This document shows, piece by piece, positions 1 through 4,600 of a stretch of 17,280 nt of DNA (its first letter is position 1; each line of letters begins with the position of its first letter). The notes below the pieces were generated by a model that searched no databases, was not told where the DNA came from, and saw nothing but the letters and a program-made list of their open reading frames with translations. Origin of the DNA: Bordetella parapertussis (GTDB lineage: Bacteria; Pseudomonadota; Gammaproteobacteria; Burkholderiales; SG8-41). The translations under genes were made by a program, and so were the position numbers. The stretch lies in contig CAMBSS010000091.1 in the NCBI GenBank assembly GCA_945870465.1, forward strand, positions 1 through 17,280. The letters run 5' to 3'.

Positions 1-80
1 AGCCGCTGTGCGGCGGCGGCATCGCCGGCCTGCAGGCGCTCTTGGGCCTGGCTCAATTTGCGGATCAGGACGGCAGACAT
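1..80 (-). CDS. N-terminus of a possible TPR-type protein (partial, runs off left edge)
   Basis: Reading the minus strand from an ATG at 80-78 gives an open frame of 26 full codons to the window edge, beginning MSAVLIRKLSQAQERL and continuing QAGDAAAAQRL. The alternation of small residues with a Q-x-G-D-x-x-x-A pattern is like the first helix pair of a tetratricopeptide repeat, but 26 residues are too few to assign a family. There is no clear Shine-Dalgarno sequence before the ATG. The gene would be divergent from mgtE, sharing the 81-301 interval. It may equally be a chance open frame at the edge. Confidence 0.45.
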   Translation of the reverse strand, partial: MSAVLIRKLSQAQERLQAGDAAAAQR

Positions 81-157
81 GGACTTAACGCTACGAATGA
101 CATTGGAGTTCGCCAATTATGCCGGGATTGCGCGGGCAGGTCTGCACCATGAATGCT

Positions 158-186
158 TAGACATCCACGCTCACTGTCTCTACAAT
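158..186 (+). promoter_or_regulatory. sigma70-type promoter for mgtE
   Basis: A TAGACA box at 158-163 (5 of 6 to TTGACA) is followed after exactly 17 bases by TACAAT at 181-186 (5 of 6 to TATAAT). Transcription would start near 193, leaving a leader of about 110 bases before the mgtE ATG. The leader holds a 6-bp ATGCGC/GCGCAT stem with a 10-base loop near 204-225 and no Shine-Dalgarno sequence next to the start. The call rests on pattern match and spacing only. Confidence 0.6.
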
Positions 187-301
187 TATTCACCTGCAAC
201 ACGGTATGCGCGCTGCCCGGTGCGCATCAACCTGTCGCGTCGTTACGCTGCCGGCTACAGCGTGCTGATGTGCAACCAAGACGTTTCCGCTTGCATGCAT
301 C

Positions 302-1741
302 ATGGCTGAATCCGATCAAAATCATCCCACCGTCCAGGACAGCCTGCAGCAGGTAGTCGAATTGCTGCGCCGGCACCAACTGGTCAAGGGCCTCGTCGAG
401 CGCCAGGCGATGCCGCGCCATGAGCTGGTGGAAAGCCTGGTGCAAAAGCAGAACATCGCCGAGCTGCAGAACAAGCTCGAACAGCTGCATCCGGCGGACG
501 TTGCGTATGTGCTGGAGGCATTGCCGCTCGATGAGCGGCTGGCGGTATGGGACCTGGTAAAGGCCGACCGCGACGGCGAGATCCTGCTGGAAGTCTCCGA
601 TGCCGTGCGCGAAACGCTGATCGCGCACATGGAGACCAAAGAGCTGGTCGCGGCGACCGAGCAGCTCGATACCGATGAGATAGCCGACCTGGCGCCCGAT
701 CTGCCGCGCGAGGTCATGCAGGACGTGTTTCGCTCGCTGTCGGTCGAAGAGCGCGACCAGTTGCGCGCGGCGATGTCGTACCCGGAAGACACGGTCGGCG
801 GGATCATGGATTTCGACATGATCACGGTGCGCGACGACATTACCGTCGAAGTCGTCCTGCGTTACCTGCGCCGGCTCGACGAGATGCCCGACCATACCGA
901 CCAGATCTTCGTGGTCGACCGGCAGGAACACCTGCGCGGCCTGTTGTCGGTGAGCCGCCTGCTGGTGAGCGATCTCGACACACGGGTGACTTCCATCATG
1001 ACCGTGGCGACCGTTAAATTGGCGCCCAATGAGAATGCGCAGGATGCCGCTACAGCATTCGAGCGCTATGACCTGGTATCGGCACCGGTGGTCGACGGCG
1101 CAGACAAGCTGATCGGGCGCGTCACCGTCAATTCAGTGGTCGATGTCATCCGCGAGGAGACCGACAGCGAAAAACTCTCGGCCGGCGGCCTGCGCGAGGA
1201 AGAAGATTTGTTTGCGTCGGTATGGAGCAGCGTTAAAAACCGCTGGACGTGGCTGGCGATCAACCTGGTGACCGCGTTTATCGCGTCGCGCGTGATCGGC
1301 ATATTCGAAGGTTCGATCGAGAAAATCGTGGCACTCGCGGCGCTGATGCCGATCATCGCCGGCATCGGCGGCAATTCGGGCAATCAGACCATTACCATGA
1401 TCGTGCGCGCCCTGGCGCTTGGCCAGATCACGGTTTCCAGCGCGCGCACGCTGTTTGCCAAGGAGATCGGCGTGAGCTTTATCAACGGCCTGATCTGGGG
1501 CGGCGTGGTCGGGATATTTGCGTTCCTGATTTACCATAAATGGCAATTGGGGCTCGTCATGACAGGCGCGATGGTGCTGAATCTGTTGCTTGCGGCCGTC
1601 ATGGGGGTCGCTGTTCCGCTGTTGATGCACAAGCTCGGCCGCGATCCGGCAGTCGGCTCCAGCGTGATGATTACCGCCATTACGGACAGCGGCGGCTTTT
1701 TCATTTTTCTCGGCCTGGCGACGCTGTTTCTCGTGCCCTAG
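302..1741 (+). CDS. mgtE: magnesium transporter MgtE
   Basis: This 479-residue protein is a full-length MgtE-family Mg2+ channel/transporter of the inner membrane. Residues about 50-155 form the helical MgtE N domain. Residues about 160-285 form the paired CBS domains that sense cytoplasmic Mg2+ in known family members. Five hydrophobic segments follow at about 315-335, 341-362, 387-411, 417-441 and 452-478. The pore signature is present as PIIAGIGGNSGNQ (350-362), and the conserved acidic residue of the last helix is D462 in TDSGGF. The ATG at 302 is the only reasonable start, because an in-frame TGA lies at 266-268. No Shine-Dalgarno sequence precedes it. It is transcribed alone from the promoter at 158-186 and is followed by a hairpin at 1762-1783. 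The assignment is secure. Transport of Co2+ as well is known for the family but cannot be judged here. Confidence 0.96.
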   Translation: MAESDQNHPTVQDSLQQVVELLRRHQLVKGLVERQAMPRHELVESLVQKQNIAELQNKLEQLHPADVAYVLEALPLDERLAVWDLVKADRDGEILLEVSDAVRETLIAHMETKELVAATEQLDTDEIADLAPDLPREVMQDVFRSLSVEERDQLRAAMSYPEDTVGGIMDFDMITVRDDITVEVVLRYLRRLDEMPDHTDQIFVVDRQEHLRGLLSVSRLLVSDLDTRVTSIMTVATVKLAPNENAQDAATAFERYDLVSAPVVDGADKLIGRVTVNSVVDVIREETDSEKLSAGGLREEEDLFASVWSSVKNRWTWLAINLVTAFIASRVIGIFEGSIEKIVALAALMPIIAGIGGNSGNQTITMIVRALALGQITVSSARTLFAKEIGVSFINGLIWGGVVGIFAFLIYHKWQLGLVMTGAMVLNLLLAAVMGVAVPLLMHKLGRDPAVGSSVMITAITDSGGFFIFLGLATLFLVP

Positions 1742-1761
1742 CCGGGCGTTCAGGCCGGCAC

Positions 1762-1783
1762 TTATTCCCGCGGGAGGGAATAA
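1762..1783. repeat. perfect 8-bp hairpin downstream of mgtE
   Basis: TTATTCCC at 1762-1769 and GGGAATAA at 1776-1783 are exact reverse complements around a 6-base loop. It lies 21 bases past the mgtE stop. No T-run follows on either strand, so it is not a standard intrinsic terminator. It may protect the mgtE mRNA 3' end or weaken read-through into the lipoprotein/sigma genes. Confidence 0.5.
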
Positions 1784-1810
1784 AGCGCGCCGCCGCGTGT
1801 TTACGAAAAT

Positions 1811-1826
1811 GCAGGCGTTTGCCTGC
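1811..1826. repeat. perfect 6-bp tetraloop hairpin before the lipoprotein gene
   Basis: GCAGGC (1811-1816), loop GTTT, GCCTGC (1821-1826) is a perfect GC-rich hairpin 20 bases upstream of the ATG at 1847. It lies in the leader or promoter zone of the lipoprotein-sigma-anti-sigma unit. It could be a weak terminator for mgtE or an element of the leader; there is no T-run after it. Confidence 0.4.
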
Positions 1827-1846
1827 TTACCCCAAACGAGAACAAT

Positions 1847-2257
1847 ATGATGAGCCGGTTCAAACCAATGTTGACAACCTTCTCCCTGGCGCTCGTGCTG
1901 ACAGCGTGTAGCGGCTATGCGCCGGTGAAATATACGGACGGCATCATGACCAACGCCGCGGGCATGACGCTTTATACGTTCGACAAGGACGTCGCCGGCG
2001 CGGGTAAAAGCGTCTGTAACGGACCTTGCGCGACGAACTGGCCGCCGCTGCTGGCCGGCGCCAGCGACGAGTCGGGCGGCGACTGGACAGTGGTTACGCG
2101 CGACGACGGCTCGAAACAATGGGCCTTCCTTGGTAAGCCGCTTTACCTGTGGAACAAGGACCAGAAGCCCGGCGATATGACCGGCGATGGCTTCAGCAAT
2201 GCGTGGCGCGTCGTCAGACCCGAGCCGCGGCCGCTGACTGGAAACATGAGCCTGTAG
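1847..2257 (+). CDS. secreted-repeat lipoprotein (COG4315 / PF03640-like)
   Basis: This 136-residue protein has a lipoprotein signal: a hydrophobic stretch at residues 10-20 ends in a lipobox LTAC with the acylated cysteine at C21. The mature part carries two copies of the aromatic Y-x-(F/W/Y)-x-x-D motif that defines the 'secreted repeat of unknown function' family: YTFDKD at 43-48 and YLWNKD at 100-105. A CNGPC cysteine pair (C57, C61) and a WPPL motif lie between them, as is usual in this family. The biochemical role is unknown. The start is either the ATG at 1847 or the next one at 1850; a weak GAGA-type ribosome site precedes both. The stop TAG at 2255-2257 shares its last base with the GTG start of the sigma-factor gene, so the lipoprotein is probably part of that regulatory unit, perhaps as target or sensor. 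The family assignment is firm; the link to the sigma factor is inferred from position. Confidence 0.88.
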   Translation: MMSRFKPMLTTFSLALVLTACSGYAPVKYTDGIMTNAAGMTLYTFDKDVAGAGKSVCNGPCATNWPPLLAGASDESGGDWTVVTRDDGSKQWAFLGKPLYLWNKDQKPGDMTGDGFSNAWRVVRPEPRPLTGNMSL

Positions 2258-2769
2258 TGGACGGACGCGACCGCGATTTCATTCAGCATCTTCCCCGTTT
2301 GCGCCGCTACGCGCGCGCGCTGACGGGGGATCGCGGGCGCGCGGACGATCTGGTGCAGGACACCCTTGAGCGGGCGCTCGTCAAATTCCACTTATGGCAG
2401 CCGGGCAGCGATTTGCGCGCCTGGTTATTTACGATCATGCACAACGTTTTTATCAACCAACTGCGCGCCGGCGCCGGCACTGTCATCATGCCGCTCGACG
2501 ACGAAACCGTGCAGCCGGCGATACGCGCGACGCAAAGCGACCGCCTGGAAGTCCTCGATCTGCAGATTGCGCTGTCGCGCCTGCCGGAAGAGCAGCGTGA
2601 GGTGTTGCTGCTGGTCGGTCTCGAGCAAATGACTTACGACGAGGCGGCGGGCGTGCTTGGCATTCCCATAGGTACGGTGATGTCGCGCTTGTCGCGCGCG
2701 CGCGAACGCCTGCGTGCCCTGTTGGCGGGTAGTAGCGGTGCACAGCCCGCATTGAAGGTGGTGAAATGA
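2257..2769 (+). CDS. ECF-type RNA polymerase sigma factor
   Basis: From the GTG at 2257 this is a 170-residue group 4 (ECF) sigma factor. Region 2, which binds core polymerase and the -10 element, spans about residues 8-72 and includes ADDLVQDTLERAL (29-41) and DLRAWLFTIMHNVFIN (52-67). Region 4, which binds the -35 element, spans about 100-157 and includes LPEEQREVLLL (109-119) and a helix-turn-helix around YDEAAGVLGIPIGTVMSRLSRAR (split here only by eye). No region 3 or extra C-terminal domain is seen. I chose the GTG because homology starts right after it and it overlaps the previous stop as TAGTG. An upstream in-frame ATG at 2149 would add 36 residues that read as a shadow of the lipoprotein gene. 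The stop overlaps the next start as ATGA, so sigma and anti-sigma factors should be translated together. Target genes cannot be told from this window. Confidence 0.93.
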   Translation: MDGRDRDFIQHLPRLRRYARALTGDRGRADDLVQDTLERALVKFHLWQPGSDLRAWLFTIMHNVFINQLRAGAGTVIMPLDDETVQPAIRATQSDRLEVLDLQIALSRLPEEQREVLLLVGLEQMTYDEAAGVLGIPIGTVMSRLSRARERLRALLAGSSGAQPALKVVK

Positions 2770-3524
2770 GCGGATTGGCGGTAACTGAAGCCGAACTGCA
2801 CGCCCACGTCGACGGCTTGATGCCGGAGGCGCGCCGCGTGGAGATCGAGGAATATCTGGCGGCGCATGCCGAGGATGCGCAACGTGTGCGCGCGTGGCGC
2901 GACCAGAACCAGGCGCTGCGTGCGCTGTTCGATCCGGTGCTGTCGGAATCGCTGCCGGTGCGTTTGCGCAAGCCGGCATTGCGCCGCCGCATGCAGCCGC
3001 TTTTGCGTTACGCGGCGGTTCTGGCGTGGCTCGGCTTGGGTGTGGTCGCCGGCTGGTATCTGCACGATTACAACATCGCGAAATCGGGGGACACCGTTGC
3101 GTTTGCGCACCGGGCGGTTATTGCGCACGTTGTTTACAGCCCTGAAGTCCGTCATCCGGTCGAAGTCGGCGCCGACCAGGAGGCGCATCTGGTCGCCTGG
3201 TTGTCCAAGCGTATCGGCGGCAGCCTCAAGGTTCCGCAGCTCGCCACGCTGGGTTATCAATTGGTCGGCGGCCGTCTGCTGCCGGGCAACCAGGGGCCGG
3301 CCGCGCAATTCATGTTCCAGGACGGCAGCGGCCAGCGCCTGACGCTTTACGTCCGCAATGGCGCCGGCGACAACAAGGAAACGGCGTTTCGTTATACCCA
3401 GGAACGCGGCATCAGCGTGTTTTACTGGGTCGATGGAAAATTCGGCTACGCCATATCGGGCGAAATCGATAAAGACGATCTGCTGCGCGTGGCGCAGGTT
3501 ATTTACCGGCAATTGAATCCTTAG
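2766..3524 (+). CDS. membrane-anchored anti-sigma factor
   Basis: This 252-residue protein begins with a cytoplasmic anti-sigma domain (about 1-60), with the typical ELHAHVDGLMPEARR opening and an ARVRAW-like helix. One transmembrane helix follows at about 81-99 and then a periplasmic domain of about 150 residues. The classical zinc-binding H-x3-C-x2-C motif of ZAS-type anti-sigma factors is absent: the N-terminal half contains no cysteine. Redox release through zinc is therefore unlikely and proteolysis or ligand sensing by the periplasmic part is more plausible; this is inference. The start ATG overlaps the sigma-factor stop as ATGA. By family knowledge it binds and silences the cognate sigma factor until an envelope signal arrives. 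The periplasmic domain is not recognised. It is the last gene of the three-gene unit. Confidence 0.85.
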   Translation: MSGLAVTEAELHAHVDGLMPEARRVEIEEYLAAHAEDAQRVRAWRDQNQALRALFDPVLSESLPVRLRKPALRRRMQPLLRYAAVLAWLGLGVVAGWYLHDYNIAKSGDTVAFAHRAVIAHVVYSPEVRHPVEVGADQEAHLVAWLSKRIGGSLKVPQLATLGYQLVGGRLLPGNQGPAAQFMFQDGSGQRLTLYVRNGAGDNKETAFRYTQERGISVFYWVDGKFGYAISGEIDKDDLLRVAQVIYRQLNP

Positions 3525-3535
3525 TGGCGTTGCCT

Positions 3536-3556
3536 GGCGGTTTTCGCCCGATTTTT
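3536..3556 (+). terminator. weak intrinsic terminator after the anti-sigma gene
   Basis: A short GGCG/CGCC stem (3536-3539 with 3545-3548) with a 5-base loop is followed two bases later by TTTTT at 3552-3556. It is 12 bases beyond the anti-sigma stop. The stem is only four pairs, so the call is tentative. The larger inverted repeat at 3577-3643 may do the job instead. Confidence 0.3.
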
Positions 3557-3576
3557 ATCGAATAACTTGTTCGCTG

Positions 3577-3643
3577 GCCGAAAAAAAGGGTTTTCGGCAG
3601 CCAAAAAACGGGTCGCGACGGGAGTGCGGCCCTTTTTTTCGGC
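3577..3643. repeat. perfect 14-bp inverted repeat with A7/T7 tracts and a competing inner hairpin
   Basis: GCCGAAAAAAAGGG at 3577-3590 is the exact reverse complement of CCCTTTTTTTCGGC at 3630-3643, separated by 39 bases. The left arm can instead pair with TTTTCGGC at 3591-3598, giving an 8-bp hairpin with a 6-base loop, so the two folds exclude each other. The T-run within the right arm could act as a terminator for the anti-sigma transcript. The A-run/T-run symmetry would also allow termination from the other side. Confidence 0.6.
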
Positions 3644-3769
3644 GATCGAGGCCGCGATCCGATCCTGCCGCCTCCTCAAATCAATCGCGTCGTCGCGCTT
3701 TTCCATTTGCATTTTTTCGGTCCGCCAAAGTCGCGGCATGAAAAAACGGAATGTGCGAATCGAAAATTT

Positions 3770-3892
3770 ATTGTGTGCGGTGTGAAATTTTTTCCGGCAG
3801 CAGCGAAAAAATATCAGCACTGACGGCCGCGCTGATGAATTTTTATATGCGGCAAACGCAAAAAATTTCACGTGTTGTTGACGGCACACAAT
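3770..3892. repeat. nested inverted-repeat element of 123 bases (structured RNA or MITE-like)
   Basis: Outer arms ATTGTGTGC (3770-3778) and GCACACAAT (3884-3892) are perfect reverse complements. Inner arms GTGAAATTTTTT (3782-3793) and AAAAAATTTCAC (3860-3871) are also perfect, with 3 bases between outer and inner arms on the left and 12 on the right. Inside lies a third stem, ATCAGC (3813-3818) with GCTGAT (3831-3836). The total is 27 perfect pairs in three nested blocks. There is no convincing open reading frame inside. No obvious target-site duplication is seen at the ends. Confidence 0.65.
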
Positions 3893-3901
3893 GCGAACGA
3901 T

Positions 3902-3924
3902 CGTGCATGCGCACTGCATGCACG
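3902..3924. repeat. perfect 9-bp inverted repeat with 5-base loop
   Basis: CGTGCATGC (3902-3910) and GCATGCACG (3916-3924) pair perfectly around GCACT. It lies 9 bases past the nested repeat element. No T-run follows on either strand, so it is more like an operator or a cruciform than a terminator. Confidence 0.55.
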
Positions 3925-3970
3925 TAAAAATTATGCAGTCGGGTGGACGTTGCGGCGTAGCGAATAGACT

Positions 3971-3982
3971 AACGCATGCGTT
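3971..3982. repeat. 12-bp perfect palindrome
   Basis: AACGCATGCGTT reads the same on both strands. Its core GCATGC is shared with the arms of the inverted repeat at 3902-3924, which makes a common dimeric binding protein conceivable. No protein can be named. Confidence 0.4.
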
Positions 3983-4161
3983 CGATCAGGCTTGCGGGGG
4001 TATTGCGGACGTGCGAGAAAAATAATTAAGAATCAGGGACTTGAAAACAGAATTCAAGTTGCTGAGGGCAAAGCGGGCGTGAAGGAGGGAGACGCTGGCG
4101 TTTTGCGGGAGGTCTTGCTGACATCGACTGCGCTGGCTGCAGTCGTTTACTGCGATGAGGC

Positions 4162-4192
4162 AAATAACGGGAGCCGGGGAGCCCAGCTCCCG
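4162..4192 (-). terminator. intrinsic terminator of the Lys/Ala peptide gene
   Basis: CGGGAGC (4168-4174) and GCTCCCG (4186-4192) form a perfect 7-bp GC-rich stem. A further GGG/CCC inside it (4176-4178 with 4182-4184) extends the stem after a C-A mismatch. Reading the minus strand, the stem is followed at once by TTATTT (4167-4162). The hairpin begins 16 bases after the stop of the small gene at 4208, as expected for a dedicated terminator. Confidence 0.75.
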
Positions 4193-4207
4193 CTCAAGCA
4201 ACTAACG

Positions 4208-4258
4208 TTATTTCTTCTTAGCTGCTTTCTTTTTCTTTGCTTTTTTCTTTGCTGCCAT
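4208..4258 (-). CDS. 16-residue Lys/Ala-rich basic peptide
   Basis: The minus strand reads MAAKKKAKKKKAAKKK and stops with TAA: eleven... more exactly ten lysines, five alanines and the initiator methionine, with no other residue type. The composition is like the tails of H1-type bacterial histones and of RNA- or DNA-binding basic tails, but the whole gene is only 17 codons. Support for expression is strong for its size: an AAGGAG Shine-Dalgarno at 4271-4266 lies 7 bases from the ATG, a GC-rich hairpin plus T-rich tail begins 16 bases after the stop, and a candidate promoter lies upstream. A shifted start ATG at 4265 would give a 15-residue Ser/Lys/Glu peptide with too short a ribosome spacing, so I prefer the 4258 start. 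No cysteine, signal or membrane segment exists. Function is unknown: charge alone suggests binding to nucleic acid or another polyanion. Confidence 0.72.
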   Translation of the reverse strand: MAAKKKAKKKKAAKKK

Positions 4259-4265
4259 GGTTCAT

Positions 4266-4271
4266 CTCCTT
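4266..4271 (-). promoter_or_regulatory. Shine-Dalgarno site of the Lys/Ala peptide gene
   Basis: On the minus strand AAGGAG, followed by AT, lies 7 bases before the ATG at 4258. It is the best ribosome binding site in the window, much better than those of the housekeeping genes, and it decides that this very short frame is a real gene. Confidence 0.75.
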
Positions 4272-4293
4272 ACGAGTGGTTTAATTACCTACA

Positions 4294-4318
4294 AGTGCAT
4301 ACAACTTTTTTCTGCACT
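4294..4318 (-). repeat. 6-bp hairpin in the leader of the Lys/Ala peptide gene
   Basis: AGTGCA (4294-4299) and TGCACT (4313-4318) are reverse complements around a 13-base A-rich (minus strand) loop, ending 22 bases before the Shine-Dalgarno. With a transcription start near 4388 the leader would be about 130 bases, long for a 16-residue product, so leader control is possible. Confidence 0.35.
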
Positions 4319-4394
4319 CCCAAATCATCGTGCACGGTGCGGCTTGTGATTCGTATCTTGTTTCCAAAACACGATTACGATGGTTGGTGCGCCA

Positions 4395-4424
4395 ATTCTA
4401 AGCTACCTACAAAAAAAATTGCAA
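4395..4424 (-). promoter_or_regulatory. candidate promoter for the Lys/Ala peptide gene
   Basis: On the minus strand TTGCAA (4424-4419) and TAGAAT (4400-4395) are separated by 18 bases, matching TTGACA in 4 and TATAAT in 5 of 6 positions. The spacer contains a run of eight T. The same segment can be read as the end of an AT-rich terminator for lysA (see 4411-4446), so the call is uncertain. Confidence 0.4.
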
Positions 4425-4446
4425 CATTTTTGTAAAATAATTTGCA
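4411..4446 (-). terminator. possible AT-rich terminator downstream of lysA
   Basis: On the minus strand TGCAA ... TTGCA arms enclose an inner ATTTT-ACA-AAAAT hairpin and are followed by an A and eight T (4418-4411). The stems are AT-rich and weak, but the T-run is the longest in this strand and lies about 155 bases past the lysA stop. It overlaps the proposed -35 box of the peptide gene. Confidence 0.3.
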
Positions 4447-4600
4447 GTCGTGTGGTAGGTATGTTGCACATATGCCACCGGAATTTTCGCGGCAACAGTG
4501 AACAGCGTCACGATTTTTTATTGCGCGTGAGTGATTCAAGCGTTTTTTTTTGCGCAAAGATGCGATGAAGCGATGAAATTTCGACAGTTTGCATCGTTGA

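Larger units (their letters stand above)
3525..4207. other. gene-poor interval rich in inverted repeats
   Basis: No frame in this 683-base stretch has a ribosome site plus family-like coding sequence. It is visibly richer in A and T runs than the flanking genes. It carries the inverted repeats listed at 3577-3643, 3770-3892, 3902-3924 and 3971-3982, a further 7-bp stem ACTTGAA/TTCAAGT (4039-4045 with 4053-4059), and the terminator of the small peptide gene at its right end. It may contain one or more small RNAs. I cannot assign a promoter to any of them. Confidence 0.5.
4259..4600. other. interval between lysA and the Lys/Ala peptide gene
   Basis: This 342-base stretch is visibly AT-rich for the window. 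It contains the leader and candidate promoter of the small peptide gene and the possible lysA terminator. No convincing coding frame is seen on either strand. The motif ACCTACAA occurs twice (about 4287 and 4404), without evident meaning. Confidence 0.45.

Noticed and set aside
193..301. M-box or other Mg2+ riboswitch in the mgtE leader
   Set aside because: The leader is too short and lacks the recognisable conserved helices; only one 6-bp stem is visible.
1777..1799. GGAAT ... CGTG as an ECF-type autoregulatory promoter before the lipoprotein/sigma unit
   Set aside because: The spacer is only 14 bases against the usual 16-17 and the GGAAT is part of the perfect hairpin, so I cannot support the call.
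1133..2119. 328-codon minus-strand open frame opposite mgtE and the lipoprotein gene
   Set aside because: It crosses two clear plus-strand genes and their spacer, and its His/Arg/Gln-rich product looks like antisense of GC-rich codons.
3567..3785. 72-codon plus-strand open frame
   Set aside because: No Shine-Dalgarno, and its codons come from the same repeat-rich sequence; it overlaps the opposite frame with equal lack of support.
3521..3919. 132-codon open frame on the minus strand opposite the region after the anti-sigma gene
   Set aside because: It has no ribosome site, an odd composition rich in Arg, Phe and Lys from A/T runs, and it runs through the 14-bp inverted repeat and the nested repeat element. 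No family-like pattern is seen.
3577..3982. CRISPR-like array
   Set aside because: The repeats are inverted, of different sequence and irregular spacing; there are no direct repeats with uniform spacers.
4082..4088. AAGGAGG on the plus strand, a perfect Shine-Dalgarno
   Set aside because: No ATG, GTG or TTG lies at 5-12 bases downstream, so it does not serve a start codon.
3992..4435. 147-codon plus-strand open frame
   Set aside because: It reads through the peptide gene and its terminator on the other strand, has runs of Leu/Phe/Cys from T-rich DNA and no ribosome site.
4548..4558. TTTGCGCAAA with adjacent T-run near the lysA end as terminator
   Set aside because: On the minus strand the run following the dyad is A, and on the plus strand the T-run precedes it, so it has the wrong order for an intrinsic terminator.
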